Shown: positions 51,841 to 61,245, numbered from the stretch's first letter. The stretch: 64,000 nt of DNA from Pontibacter sp. Tf4 (GCF_014212495.1 NZ_JACKZC010000002.1:310001-374000); one strand, 5' to 3'. The notes: generated from the sequence alone by a model not told the origin. Made by a program: numbers and translations.

Positions 51841-52887
51841 TTATAGTTTATAGTAACTTCTGACGTGTTGCAGGATCAGCTCGTTAAACGTATCGCCGCC
51901 TTCCAGAAAGTATACTTCTATCGGAACCGAAAAGACAGGCAGCGGGCTGACAAGTTCCTGCAGGCCGGCATCGAGCAGTTTTACAGCATCTTTTCGCGTG
52001 GTCAGCACCACTGTTTCAGGTGGGTATTCCTGTAGTTGCTGTTTCAGCGCGGCCAGGTCTGCGGGTTTGTAACTATAGTGGTCGGGGTATTGCAGATGCT
52101 TGTGTATCTTAAAGTTATGTTTCTGCAGATGAGCTTTGAGCGGAGCCGGGTTGGCAATGCCTGTGAGCAATACCACATGTGTCCCGATATGCGCCGGGCG
52201 CCCAACCTGTACAAACTGCCCGTACCGGAAACCTGTAAAGAAAACCGGAGCACTGCGGCGGCTATAGGTATGTATCATACGGGCAATGTGCTGCATTTCG
52301 CCTTCATGCAGCGAGGCAGGGCATTTAGTAACAAGAACAGCATCGGCACGCCGGGCTCCTTTCCGCGATTCGCGAAGCAGGCCGGCAGGCAGAATACGGT
52401 CTTTATAAAATAAGCGGTTATAGTCTGTCAGCAGCAGGTTTAAGGATGGCTGTATGGCCCGGTGCTGCATGGCATCATCCAGCACAATTACTTCAGGCGG
52501 CATCGGCAGTTGTAACAGCTGCTCAACGCCTGCCACTCTCTTCTCGCTTACGGCCACCTGCACATCCGGGAAGTCTTTGTGATACTGATACGGTTCGTCG
52601 CCTATAGTAGCAGCAGTGGCTGTTTCATCAGCTAAAATGTAGCCTTTGGTAGTGCGTTTGTACCCGCGGCTCAGGGCGGCCACCTTATAGTTACGAAGCA
52701 GGCGCAGCAGGTACTCTACGTGAGGAGTTTTGCCAGTTCCGCCAACGGTTAAATTACCTACGGCAATTATTGGCAGCTCAAACTTACGCGATGCGAACCA
52801 GCCTTTGTTGTACGCCGTATTCCGCAGCGCAGTAACCCCGCCATACAGGGCAGCAAAAGGCCAGAGCAACAGTTTCAGTTTATCCAT
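51841..52887 (-). CDS. lpxK: Tetraacyldisaccharide 4'-kinase
   Basis: LpxK phosphorylates the 4' position of the lipid A disaccharide at the inner membrane. ATG 52887 (MDKLKLLLWPFAALYGGVTALRN) gives 348 residues; an upstream frame start at 53052 overlaps the divergent gene and is rejected. The P-loop is VGNLTVGGTGKT (Walker A), followed by RGYKRTTKGYI, GDEPYQYHKDFPDVQVAVSEKR and DDAMQHRAI. The stop codon TAA is read from AACTATAA. It diverges from the Nif3-like gene. Confidence 0.95.
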   Translation of the reverse strand: MDKLKLLLWPFAALYGGVTALRNTAYNKGWFASRKFELPIIAVGNLTVGGTGKTPHVEYLLRLLRNYKVAALSRGYKRTTKGYILADETATAATIGDEPYQYHKDFPDVQVAVSEKRVAGVEQLLQLPMPPEVIVLDDAMQHRAIQPSLNLLLTDYNRLFYKDRILPAGLLRESRKGARRADAVLVTKCPASLHEGEMQHIARMIHTYSRRSAPVFFTGFRYGQFVQVGRPAHIGTHVVLLTGIANPAPLKAHLQKHNFKIHKHLQYPDHYSYKPADLAALKQQLQEYPPETVVLTTRKDAVKLLDAGLQELVSPLPVFSVPIEVYFLEGGDTFNELILQHVRSYYKL

Positions 52888-52905
52888 GTAAGTTTGTATC
52901 AGAAG

Positions 52906-52913
52906 CAAATTTA
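52906..52913 (-). promoter_or_regulatory. -7 promoter box of lpxK
   Basis: On the minus strand TAAATTTG, an exact TAnnTTTG, 18 bp before ATG 52887. Confidence 0.4.
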
Positions 52914-52965
52914 AAATTAATTTTAACCTCCTTACGTAAGGCAGTAAAATTATACCCGATAAACG

Positions 52966-54066
52966 ATGCCACAGATAAAAGATATTGTACAGGTGCTGGA
53001 GCAATACGCACCACCCGCTTACCAGGAAAGCTACGACAATGCCGGCCTGCAAACCGGAAACCCGACTGATGAGGTAACCGGCGTGCTGATAGCCCTGGAC
53101 TGCACCGAAGCTGTATTAGACGAGGCCCTTGAGAAAGGCTGCAACATGGTGGTGGTCCATCACCCGGTCATTTTTAAAGGGGTCAAATCCCTGACGGGCA
53201 AAAGCTATGTGGAGCGCACTATTATAAAGGCCATTCAAAACAACATCGCCATTTATGCCTCGCATACCAACCTCGATAGTGTACACAACGGCGTAAATGC
53301 CAAAATTGCCGAGAAACTGGAACTGCAGCACGTAAAAATGCTCAGCAGCAAACCACATACGCTTATGCAGCTGGCTTTCTTTGTGCCAGTTGATAATACA
53401 ACTGCAGTGCTGGATGCCATCCACAAGGCCGGTGCCGGTCAGATAGGCGAATACAGCAACTGCAGCTTCCAGGTAACAGGCACAGGCCGCTTCACTCCTT
53501 CCGAAAATGCCGACCCAACTATAGGCGAGCCCTGCAAACCCGAGCAGGTACAGGAAAACCGCGTGGAAGTGATCTTTCCGGCTTTTCTCAAAAATAAAAT
53601 AATGACGGCGTTGCTGGCTGCACATCCATACGAAGAAGTAGCCCATTATTTAACCCTGCTCGAAAATCAGAACCAGGAAGTAGGCATTGGCATGATCGGC
53701 GAACTGAAAGAGGCGCTGTATGAGGACCAGTTTTTAGCGTATCTGAAAGATAAAATGAACCTGCAGGGACTTCGTTACACCTCTATTGGTGGGAAGCAGA
53801 TAAAAAAAGTGGCGGTTTGTGGCGGAGCCGGTAGTTTTCTGACAAAAGATGCAATGCGCTCAGGGGCTGATGCTTTTGTGACCGGCGACGTAAAATACCA
53901 CGAGTTTTTTGATGCAGAAGGTCAGCTGATGATTGCCGATATAGGCCACTACGAGAGCGAAGTCTATACAAAGGAGATTTTTTATGATACTATATCAAAA
54001 AACTTTCCTAATTTTGCAGTCTATTTATCAAATGTAAACACAAACCCTATCAGATACACTTTTTAA
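52966..54066 (+). CDS. Nif3-like dinuclear metal-centre protein with CutA-like insert
   Basis: A 366-residue Nif3/YqfO-type protein. The N-terminal half has NAGLQTGNP and the metal-ligand motif VVHHPVIFKGVKSL, then IYASHTNLDSVHNGVN; a middle insert (about 125-235) carries the HPYEEVAH CutA/PII-like segment; the C-terminal half contains GGAGSFLTKDAMRSGADAFVTGDVKYHEF and DIGHYESE. These proteins form hexamers with a two-metal site; the reaction is unsettled. The zinc-ribbon gene starts 3 bp after the stop, so the two are an operon. Confidence 0.92.
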   Translation: MPQIKDIVQVLEQYAPPAYQESYDNAGLQTGNPTDEVTGVLIALDCTEAVLDEALEKGCNMVVVHHPVIFKGVKSLTGKSYVERTIIKAIQNNIAIYASHTNLDSVHNGVNAKIAEKLELQHVKMLSSKPHTLMQLAFFVPVDNTTAVLDAIHKAGAGQIGEYSNCSFQVTGTGRFTPSENADPTIGEPCKPEQVQENRVEVIFPAFLKNKIMTALLAAHPYEEVAHYLTLLENQNQEVGIGMIGELKEALYEDQFLAYLKDKMNLQGLRYTSIGGKQIKKVAVCGGAGSFLTKDAMRSGADAFVTGDVKYHEFFDAEGQLMIADIGHYESEVYTKEIFYDTISKNFPNFAVYLSNVNTNPIRYTF

Positions 54067-54069
54067 TAC

Positions 54070-54801
54070 ATGGAAAGTACGGTAGCCAGTAAATTAGAAG
54101 CACTGCTAAAGCTTCAGAGCATCGATTCGCAGCTTGATGAAATTAGACGCGTGAGAGGAGACTTACCTGAAGAGGTTCGTGACCTGGAAGATGAGATAGA
54201 AGGCTATGAGGTACGTGTTCGTAAGTTTGATGATGAAGTTGCAGCCCTGAACGATTCTATCGCGCAGCGCAAGCAGTCAATCAAAGACTCCGAGTCGCTG
54301 ATCCGCAAATACGAAGACCAGCAGCAGAACGTACGCAACAACCGCGAGTACGACGCTATCACAAAAGAGATAGAACTGCAGAAACTGGACATCCAGGTTG
54401 CAGAGAAAAAGATCAGAGAAGCACACTACCAGATCGAGCAGAAGATCGCTGAGATCGAAGGCACAAAGAACCGCCTGGAAGAGCGCAGAAAAGACCTTGA
54501 CAACAAAAAGCACGAACTGGATCAGATCGTTTCGGAGAGCGAAGAAGAAGAAAACAAGTTAACGCAGGAAAGAGAAACCGCTTCTCATGACATTGAAGAG
54601 CGCCTGCTTTCTGCTTACAACCGTATCCGCAAAAACGTACGTAACGGCCTTGCTGTTGTGCAGGTGAAGCGTGATGCCTGCGGTGGTTGCTTCAACACGG
54701 TTCCTCCTCAGCGTCAGGCTGATATTGCAGCTCAGAAAAAAGTTATCGTTTGCGAACATTGCGGCCGTATTCTGGCTGGTGTTGAGCAGCGTGTATTCTA
54801 A
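54070..54801 (+). CDS. Coiled-coil protein with C-terminal C4 zinc ribbon
   Basis: A 243-residue protein: residues 8-190 form a long coiled coil (LQSIDSQLDEIRRVRGDLPEEV, ENKLTQERETASHDIEERL), and the C-terminal 40 residues have a zf-RING_7-like ribbon, CGGCFNTVPPQ followed by CEHCGRIL. This corresponds to the C4-type zinc-ribbon family often adjacent to Nif3 genes. Its function is not established. It is cotranscribed with the Nif3-like gene and followed by a terminator overlapping the next start. Confidence 0.92.
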   Translation: MESTVASKLEALLKLQSIDSQLDEIRRVRGDLPEEVRDLEDEIEGYEVRVRKFDDEVAALNDSIAQRKQSIKDSESLIRKYEDQQQNVRNNREYDAITKEIELQKLDIQVAEKKIREAHYQIEQKIAEIEGTKNRLEERRKDLDNKKHELDQIVSESEEEENKLTQERETASHDIEERLLSAYNRIRKNVRNGLAVVQVKRDACGGCFNTVPPQRQADIAAQKKVIVCEHCGRILAGVEQRVF

Positions 54802-54839
54802 TTCAGAAAGTTGCGCGTAGATCGCTTACATATTATCTT

Positions 54840-54872
54840 AAAAAGGATGGCTCAACCCCATCCTTTTTTTTT
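54840..54872 (+). terminator. Terminator overlapping the start codon and signal peptide of the TPR gene
   Basis: AAAAAGGATGG (54840-54850) and CCATCCTTTTT (54858-54868) form a perfect 11-bp stem with a 7-nt loop and nine T. The ATG of the next gene is at 54847, inside the stem, and the T-tract is read as Phe-Phe-Leu. Confidence 0.8.
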
Positions 54873-56313
54873 ATGGCTGGCCCTCCTCTGCCTGTCCCTG
54901 CCCTCTTTTGCCAGCCCGCACCTGAACAAGCAGCTAACTATAGCCTATACCGAAGCGCTTAAACTAAGGCTCAGCAAGGCTAAATCTATAGTTGAAGCCC
55001 AAAGCCAGCAGAATGCAGTAACTATCCTGTTAAGCAACTATACTGATTTTCTGACCATCTGCACCGAACAAAACCAGGGGGAGATTCCGGCGTTGCTGAA
55101 GCGACAGGAAAAAAGACTGGAGAAGCTGGATGATGTAGCCGAAAAATCAGCTTGGGTGGCTTACGCGAAGGCCGAGATCAGAGCCCAGTTAGCCATGAGT
55201 GAGTTACTGTTCGGCAACCGTGTGGCTGCTGCCTGGCATTTCCGGAAAGCCTACCACCAGTTTCAGGACAACACTGAAAAATACCCGGACTTTATCCCAA
55301 ACTATAAGACGCTGGGTGTATTGCAGGTGCTGTTAGGCTCGGTGCCAGATCAGTATAAATGGTTTCTGAATATCATGGGCATGGGCGGCAACACCGAAAC
55401 CGGTCTGAAAAATCTGCGGCTGGCAGCTAACTCGCCTAACCTTTTCCAGAACGAAGCCAAAGTCTTGCACGCCCTGCTCCTTCAGCTGCTCGACGAAGAC
55501 AATGCCCAATCGACTTTAAAAGAAATAACTACGCTTACCAAAGCCCAACCCGATAACCTGCTGTTCAGTTTTGTGGCGGTGTTGCTGCACAAAAAAGCCA
55601 AGCAAGGCGACATGGCCCTGCAACTTTACCAGGTCCGGCCGACCGGCCCTACTTATAGTTCGTTTCCCTACCTGCATCACCTGGCCGCCGACCTGTACCT
55701 GTTCCGCGGCGACTATGAAGCATCGGTTAAAGAGAACCGCCTTTTCCTGCAGCAGCACAAGGGGATACATTATGTGAAGGCCGCCAATTTTAAACTATAC
55801 CTCGCTTACCTTTTAGGCGATCATAGCCCACAGGCAAAATGGCATTACCAGCAGGTGCGCCAGGTTGGCAAAGCCCTGACCGAAGAAGATAAATATGCTG
55901 AGAGCTTTGTGAGCCGAAACGAGCAACCCAACCGGCAACTGCTGCTCGCACGGCTCCATTCTGATGGGGGCTATTTTGAAAAAGCCCTAAAAGAAGTATC
56001 GAAGCTGGAAATTACCCGCGATACGCCAGTGCCGGTACAAGCTGAATATTATTACCGCAAAGCGCGCATTTACCATGGTACCAACCAACCAGAGCAGGCG
56101 CTGAAGTACTATGAGTCCACAATAACCGCCAGCGGCGATGCACCTTTATACTTTGCGCCAAATGCCGCACTGCAAAGTGGTTACCTTTACCAGCAGCAAA
56201 AGCAATACAATAAAGCCCGTGCCTGTTACCAGCAAGCCCTGAACTATAGCGGATATGTCTACAGCAACAGCATACAAGCCAAAGCAAAATTAGCACTTAC
56301 CACACTCCCGTAA
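54847..56313 (+). CDS. Exported TPR protein
   Basis: From ATG 54847 the protein has 488 residues (MAQPHPFFLWLALLCLSLPSFAS), a signal peptide cut near FAS. A TTG at 54811 extends it by 12 residues with no better signal. The mature part is helical with TPR-like repeats, clearest near residues 380-480 (YYRKARIYHGTNQPEQALKYYESTI, YLYQQQKQYNKARACYQQALNYS). Such proteins scaffold envelope complexes; no partner is proven. The T-rich part of the signal peptide is encoded by the terminator of the gene upstream. The pabB gene follows 3 bp after the stop. Confidence 0.85.
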   Translation: MAQPHPFFLWLALLCLSLPSFASPHLNKQLTIAYTEALKLRLSKAKSIVEAQSQQNAVTILLSNYTDFLTICTEQNQGEIPALLKRQEKRLEKLDDVAEKSAWVAYAKAEIRAQLAMSELLFGNRVAAAWHFRKAYHQFQDNTEKYPDFIPNYKTLGVLQVLLGSVPDQYKWFLNIMGMGGNTETGLKNLRLAANSPNLFQNEAKVLHALLLQLLDEDNAQSTLKEITTLTKAQPDNLLFSFVAVLLHKKAKQGDMALQLYQVRPTGPTYSSFPYLHHLAADLYLFRGDYEASVKENRLFLQQHKGIHYVKAANFKLYLAYLLGDHSPQAKWHYQQVRQVGKALTEEDKYAESFVSRNEQPNRQLLLARLHSDGGYFEKALKEVSKLEITRDTPVPVQAEYYYRKARIYHGTNQPEQALKYYESTITASGDAPLYFAPNAALQSGYLYQQQKQYNKARACYQQALNYSGYVYSNSIQAKAKLALTTLP

Positions 56314-56316
56314 CTT

Positions 56317-57603
56317 ATGCCAACTATAGACATAAACTATAGCGACCTGCCTGTTTCCCCGGAAGCGTTACGCCTGAAAGTTCTGGCCTGGGCTGATACA
56401 TTTCCATTAGTGGCTTATTATTACGATCATCAGTTACCTTACCCGCACCAGGGTTTCCGGCACATGCTTGCCGTTTCAGCTGGAAAGCCGCTGACTATAG
56501 ATCATAACAACCCTTTCGAAAGCCTGCGCGCCCAACTACAGCAAAAGCAACTGCTCTGTGGCTACCTGGGCTACGACCTGAAGAACAGCATCGAAAAACT
56601 ACACAGCTCCCACCCTGATGGACTTGGCTTTCCAGAACTGTTTTTCTTTGTTCCTGATGTTATCCTGCACTTTAATGAGAGTGGTGTAACTATAGAATAC
56701 ACAGATGCTTATAGTGAAAGTGTTCTGCAAACTATAGTTGCTACCCCTGTACCTGAACCTGTTAAGCCGGAAGGCATTATCATACAGCAAAGGGTTGCCC
56801 GGCAGGACTATATCCGGAACGTGGAGAAGGTGAAGCAGCACATTCTGGAAGGCGATGTGTATGAGCTGAATTATTGCATGGAGTTCTTTGCAGAACAAGC
56901 CGATGTTGCACCGCTTCCCCTGTACCTGGCATTGTCCGAAGCATCTCCCACCCCTTTTTCCGGTTACCTGAAATGCAACGATAAGTACCTGCTGTGCGCC
57001 TCACCGGAGCGTTTTCTGAAAAAAGAAGGCACAACTATAGTTTCGCAACCTATAAAAGGAACTATAAAACGCGGCAAAACCGAAGAGGAAGATGAGCAGC
57101 TGCGCCACCAATTGCGCCACGACGAAAAGGAACTGGCTGAGAACATGATGATCGTGGACCTGGTGCGCAATGATCTGAGTCGTTCCTGTGCTACCGGCTC
57201 TGTTAACGTAGAAGAAATGTTCGGGATCTATGGTTTCAGGCAGGTGTGGCAGATGATCTCTACAATAACCGGAAGCATAAAACCCGCTAACGACCTTGTG
57301 GATGTGTTATTGGGTGCCTTCCCGATGGGCAGCATGACCGGCGCACCCAAGATCAGTACAATGCAACTCATCGAAGAACTGGAAGTGACAAAACGTGGCC
57401 TCTACTCCGGCGCCTTCGGCTATATCACCCCTGTCCAGGACTGCGATTTTAATGTTGTTATCCGGAGCATACAATATAATGCCAGCAAAAAATACCTGTC
57501 CTTCATGGTTGGCAGCGCCATCACCTACGACTCCGTACCTGAAAAAGAGTATGAAGAATGTTTGTTGAAAGCACAGGGAATTTTAAAAGTGTTGCAGATA
57601 TAG
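56317..57603 (+). CDS. pabB: Aminodeoxychorismate synthase component I (PabB)
   Basis: A 428-residue chorismate-binding enzyme. The N-terminal half is weakly conserved, and the C-terminal chorismate-binding domain (about 150-425) has VYELNYCMEFF, CASPERFLKKEG, QPIKGTIKRG, AENMMIVDLVRNDLSRSC, and FPMGSMTGAPKISTMQLIEELE. It aminates chorismate for p-aminobenzoate; anthranilate synthase (TrpE) is the alternative. The PabC-like protein at 15.9 kb supports PabB. Two CTATAG copies occur in the first 40 bp of the gene (TID and NYS codons), and the stop codon TAG overlaps another TATAGTTT. Confidence 0.88.
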   Translation: MPTIDINYSDLPVSPEALRLKVLAWADTFPLVAYYYDHQLPYPHQGFRHMLAVSAGKPLTIDHNNPFESLRAQLQQKQLLCGYLGYDLKNSIEKLHSSHPDGLGFPELFFFVPDVILHFNESGVTIEYTDAYSESVLQTIVATPVPEPVKPEGIIIQQRVARQDYIRNVEKVKQHILEGDVYELNYCMEFFAEQADVAPLPLYLALSEASPTPFSGYLKCNDKYLLCASPERFLKKEGTTIVSQPIKGTIKRGKTEEEDEQLRHQLRHDEKELAENMMIVDLVRNDLSRSCATGSVNVEEMFGIYGFRQVWQMISTITGSIKPANDLVDVLLGAFPMGSMTGAPKISTMQLIEELEVTKRGLYSGAFGYITPVQDCDFNVVIRSIQYNASKKYLSFMVGSAITYDSVPEKEYEECLLKAQGILKVLQI

Positions 57604-57651
57604 TTTATTGTCTATATATTTTACGATTATTCCAACCTTTTTTAATTTAAT

Positions 57652-58299
57652 ATGAAAACCTTTACAAAATTAGGTTTTGGTGTTTTAGCCATAGCCTCCC
57701 TGTCGCTGAGTAGCTGCGCCTCTACCTACAAACCGTTAGATCCGCCAACTGCGCCTTACACCTTTTCTGAAAAAACAGACGGCCTGGTATATTCTTACCA
57801 ATATGATCTTCTGCAGAATAAAAGAAATAAGAAGTACGCCAAGCGGGAGACCAAGCATTTAATGCGGGTAGTTGCTGTTAAAATTACCAACACCACCGAT
57901 TCTACTATTTCAATAGCCAATGACTATAAGTTTATGCTCGGAAATGCTGATGTGGTACCTGTTCCTCCTGCTATTGCAGCCAATAAGCTAAAGCAAGGGG
58001 TGCCTATTTACCTGCTGTATTTATTACTTAACGTAAGGATTACTACTGAAGAAAACGGTAAAGAAACAAGCAGTACTTTTATTCCTACAGGCCCTCCTAT
58101 TGCAGGTTTGAACATGATAATTGCCGCCAACGCCAACAGAAAGTTTAAAGAGGAACTTATCGCCTTCGACATTTCAAATAAGACTGTGGCACCGGGCGAG
58201 ACAGTATATGGCCTTTTGACACTGCAAACTATAGCTCCCGCCCCGATACGCATTGCAAGACGTAATCCGGTGGGCAATGCACAGCTTAGCACGCAATAA
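57652..58299 (+). CDS. Hypothetical lipoprotein
   Basis: A 215-residue lipoprotein with lipobox LSSC (Cys22) in MKTFTKLGFGVLAIASLSLSSC. The mature part is beta-rich with a VVAVKITNTTDSTISI strand pattern and a hydrophobic segment YLLYLLLNV near residue 123. No known family is recalled. A terminator follows. Confidence 0.7.
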   Translation: MKTFTKLGFGVLAIASLSLSSCASTYKPLDPPTAPYTFSEKTDGLVYSYQYDLLQNKRNKKYAKRETKHLMRVVAVKITNTTDSTISIANDYKFMLGNADVVPVPPAIAANKLKQGVPIYLLYLLLNVRITTEENGKETSSTFIPTGPPIAGLNMIIAANANRKFKEELIAFDISNKTVAPGETVYGLLTLQTIAPAPIRIARRNPVGNAQLSTQ

Positions 58300-58326
58300 G
58301 CAGATTGATTTACAGCCTCTTCATAG

Positions 58327-58358
58327 AAAACCCCGGTGCCTGCTGCATCGGGGTTTTT
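58327..58358 (+). terminator. Terminator of the lipoprotein gene
   Basis: AAAACCCCG and CGGGGTTTTT form a 9-bp stem with a 13-nt loop and a T-run, 28 bp after the stop. Confidence 0.85.
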
Positions 58359-58401
58359 AATTTCCTCTGCCATTCTGTCACTTTATTAAACCGGAATGTA
58401 G

Positions 58402-58409
58402 TATATTTG
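58402..58409 (+). promoter_or_regulatory. -7 promoter box of miaB
   Basis: TATATTTG, an exact TAnnTTTG, 25 bp before the ATG at 58434. Confidence 0.5.
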
Positions 58410-58433
58410 TAGCTCTTAAGCGTTTTAATACCC

Positions 58434-59873
58434 ATGAAGCCAATACTTGATCTTGATTTTATAGATAACCGCACGCCTGAACAGGCTGCTGCCACGCCAT
58501 CCTGCGACACCCATATTACCAAAGACTCTAACACGGGCCGCGCCCGCAAACTATACATCGAAAGCTACGGCTGCGCCATGAACTTCTCGGATAGCGAGAT
58601 CGTGTCTTCGATCATGTTTGAGCAGGGTTTTGATACGACAGCAGACATTGCGCAGGCAGACCTGGTGTTTCTGAACACCTGCTCTATCCGCGAAAAGGCG
58701 GAACAGACCGTGCGTAACCGTTTAGGTCAGATCAATTATCATAAAAAGCGCAAGCCGGGCATGGTGATCGGTATTCTTGGCTGCATGGCTGAGCGCCTGA
58801 AGAAATCGTTGCTGGAAGAAGAAAAGATCGTTGACCTGGTGGTGGGCCCGGATGCATACCGCGACCTGCCGAACCTGATCAGTGAAGTAGACGGCGGCCA
58901 GAAAGCCGTGAACGTGCTGCTCTCCCGCGAAGAAACCTATGCCGACATCAACCCGATCCGTCTGAACAGTAACGGTGTGAGTGCCTTTATCTCGATCATG
59001 CGTGGTTGCGATAATATGTGCTCTTTCTGCGTGGTGCCGTTTACCCGCGGCCGTGAGCGCTCCAGAGATGCCCATTCCATAGTTAGGGAAGCAAAGGCTT
59101 TGGTGGAGCAGGGCTATAAAGAAGTAACACTGCTTGGCCAGAACGTAGACTCTTACAAGTGGGCCTCCGAAGATGGAACAGAAAGCGTGAATTTTGCACA
59201 GTTGCTGGAAATGGTGGCTTTGCTGTCACCGGACCTGCGTGTGCGCTTCTCCACCTCGCATCCGAAAGACATTACAGATGAAGTGCTTTATACCATGAAA
59301 AAGTACGACAACATCTGCAAATACATACACCTGCCTGCCCAGAGCGGTAACTCGCGCGTGCTGGAACTGATGAACCGCACCTATGACCGTGAGTGGTACA
59401 TTAACCGCGTAGATGCCATTCGTGCTATATTGGGCGAAGATTGCGGTATTTCTTCTGATATGATCGCCGGTTTCTGCACCGAAACCGAAGAAGAGCACCA
59501 GGATACGCTAAGCCTGATGGATTATGTGCAGTACGACTACTCCTATATGTTCTTTTACTCCGAGCGCCCTGGTACGCTGGCAGCCCGCAAACTGGAAGAT
59601 GACATCCCGCTGGAAGTGAAGAAACGTCGCCTGGACGAGATCATTAACAAGCAGCGCGAAACATCCCTGGCCCGCAACAAACGCGACATCGGCAAAGTGC
59701 ACAAAGTACTGGTAGAAGGTCCTTCCAAGAAATCAGAAGAGCAGCTGAGCGGCCGCAACGACCAGAACAAAGTGGTGATCTTCGACAAAAAACACTACAA
59801 AAAAGGCGATTACGTGAACGTGCTGGTAACAGACTGCAGCGTAGGCACCCTGTTCGGCGAAGCGGTGGATTAG
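58434..59873 (+). CDS. miaB: tRNA i6A37 methylthiotransferase
   Basis: Radical-SAM enzyme that methylthiolates i6A37 to ms2i6A37 in tRNA. The 479-residue protein has [14 protein letters not shown] (N-terminal Cys), [27 protein letters not shown], the radical-SAM cluster [20 protein letters not shown], and a TRAM domain at the C-terminus ([24 protein letters not shown]). The downstream hydroxylase MiaE is at 49.1 kb and the related MtaB at 43.2 kb, so this window encodes two 37-position methylthiotransferases. Confidence 0.97.
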   Translation: MKPILDLDFIDNRTPEQAAATPSCDTHITKDSNTGRARKLYIESYGCAMNFSDSEIVSSIMFEQGFDTTADIAQADLVFLNTCSIREKAEQTVRNRLGQINYHKKRKPGMVIGILGCMAERLKKSLLEEEKIVDLVVGPDAYRDLPNLISEVDGGQKAVNVLLSREETYADINPIRLNSNGVSAFISIMRGCDNMCSFCVVPFTRGRERSRDAHSIVREAKALVEQGYKEVTLLGQNVDSYKWASEDGTESVNFAQLLEMVALLSPDLRVRFSTSHPKDITDEVLYTMKKYDNICKYIHLPAQSGNSRVLELMNRTYDREWYINRVDAIRAILGEDCGISSDMIAGFCTETEEEHQDTLSLMDYVQYDYSYMFFYSERPGTLAARKLEDDIPLEVKKRRLDEIINKQRETSLARNKRDIGKVHKVLVEGPSKKSEEQLSGRNDQNKVVIFDKKHYKKGDYVNVLVTDCSVGTLFGEAVD

Positions 59874-59946
59874 ATTTGGAAATTTGAAGATGAGAAAATT
59901 TGAAAATTATCTTTTAAAGCATCTTCAAATCTCCACATTTCCAAAT
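59874..59946. repeat. A/T-rich inverted repeat in the sigma-54 activator leader
   Basis: ATTTGAAGATG (59882-59892) and CATCTTCAAAT (59920-59930) are perfectly complementary, with outer ATTTGG and CCAAAT arms. It spans nearly all of the miaB to 59962 spacer. Confidence 0.6.
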
Positions 59947-59961
59947 CTTCAAATTTAAAAC

Positions 59962-61245
59962 ATGCGCAACATCGATATTCAAAGTATAAAACAGCGGTTT
60001 GGCATTATCGGCAACTCGCCGCAGCTAAACTATGCCATACAGGTAGCGGTGCAGGTTGCCCCTACCGACATGACCGTGCTCATAACCGGTGAAAGCGGTA
60101 GTGGTAAAGAATCCTTTTCCAAGATCATTCATCAGCTGAGCCCGCGCAAACATGGCCAGTTTATAGCTATTAACTGCGGTGCAATACCCGAAGGAACGAT
60201 AGATTCTGAGCTATTTGGTCACGAAAAAGGCTCGTTTACCGGCGCCCACGACACCCGAAAAGGTTATTTTGAAGTAACCGATGGCGGTACTATTTTCCTG
60301 GATGAGATCGGTGAAATGCCGCTGGGTACGCAAGCCCGCCTGCTGCGCGTGCTTGAGAACGGTGAGTTTATTAAAGTAGGTTCGTCAAAGGTACAGAAAA
60401 CCGATGTGCGCGTGGTAGCTGCTACCAACGTAAACCTGCTGAATGCGGTAGAGAAAGGCCGCTTTAGAGAAGACTTATACTATAGATTAAATACCGTTCC
60501 GATCACGGTTCCGCCTCTGCGTGAGCGTGGCGATGATGTATATTTGCTGTTCCGTAAATTTGCCAGCGATTTTGCCGAAAAATACCGCGTTAAATCTATT
60601 ACCCTAATGCCGGATGCCATTCCGGTGCTGCTGGATTTCCGCTGGCCGGGCAACATCCGTCAGTTAAAGAATATTGTGGAGCAGATATCTGTGCTGGAAT
60701 ATGAGCGGGAAATAGATGCCGAGACCTTGAAGCGCTACCTGCCACGCGAGCAGGCCAGCCATGTACCGGCGCTCCTTAACGCTGAAAAGTCATCAGATCA
60801 AAGCTTCTCGGAACGCGACATCCTGTATAAGGTATTGTTTGATATGCGCCGCGACGTGTCGGATCTGAAGAAGCTGGTTTTTGAGATGCTGACACACCAG
60901 CCCGCTGAAACAGACCTGCTGAAAGAACATGGCCATTTGTTTGAGAATATCGGGCACTACGATACGCCACATTTCGGTAACCGTCCGTTTCAGACGCAGG
61001 AGCAGCACGATGCGTTTTACCTGCCCATGAAACAGGCTCAGCCACACGAGTACGACGATCAAAAAATAGAAGACATTCAGCACGAAAATGCCGAAGAAAG
61101 TCTATCTTTAGAAGATAAGGAAAAAGAACTGATCGTGAAAGCGCTGAAGAAACATAACAACAAGCGCAAATACGCCGCCCAGGACCTCGGAATCTCGGAA
61201 CGAACGCTGTACAGAAAACTGAAACAGTATGAAATTGAAGAATAA
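59962..61245 (+). CDS. Sigma-54-dependent transcriptional activator without receiver domain
   Basis: A 427-residue AAA+ activator. Walker A is GESGSGKES (near residue 43), the sigma-54-contacting GAFTGA motif reads GSFTGA in HEKGSFTGAHD, Walker B is GGTIFLDEIGEM, and the sensor region has VRVVAATN and RWPGNIRQLKNIVE. The C-terminus ends in a Fis-type HTH (NKRKYAAQDLGISERTLYRKLKQYE). There is no N-terminal receiver or sensor domain, so activity must be controlled by level or a separate partner. The Gly-Ser variant is a common one. lptE overlaps its 3' end by 17 bp. Confidence 0.93.
   Translation: MRNIDIQSIKQRFGIIGNSPQLNYAIQVAVQVAPTDMTVLITGESGSGKESFSKIIHQLSPRKHGQFIAINCGAIPEGTIDSELFGHEKGSFTGAHDTRKGYFEVTDGGTIFLDEIGEMPLGTQARLLRVLENGEFIKVGSSKVQKTDVRVVAATNVNLLNAVEKGRFREDLYYRLNTVPITVPPLRERGDDVYLLFRKFASDFAEKYRVKSITLMPDAIPVLLDFRWPGNIRQLKNIVEQISVLEYEREIDAETLKRYLPREQASHVPALLNAEKSSDQSFSERDILYKVLFDMRRDVSDLKKLVFEMLTHQPAETDLLKEHGHLFENIGHYDTPHFGNRPFQTQEQHDAFYLPMKQAQPHEYDDQKIEDIQHENAEESLSLEDKEKELIVKALKKHNNKRKYAAQDLGISERTLYRKLKQYEIEE

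Noticed and set aside
52888-53052. Longer lpxK start at 53052
   Set aside because: It overlaps the divergent Nif3-like gene and precedes the promoter box; the ATG at 52887 starts the conserved LpxK N-terminus.
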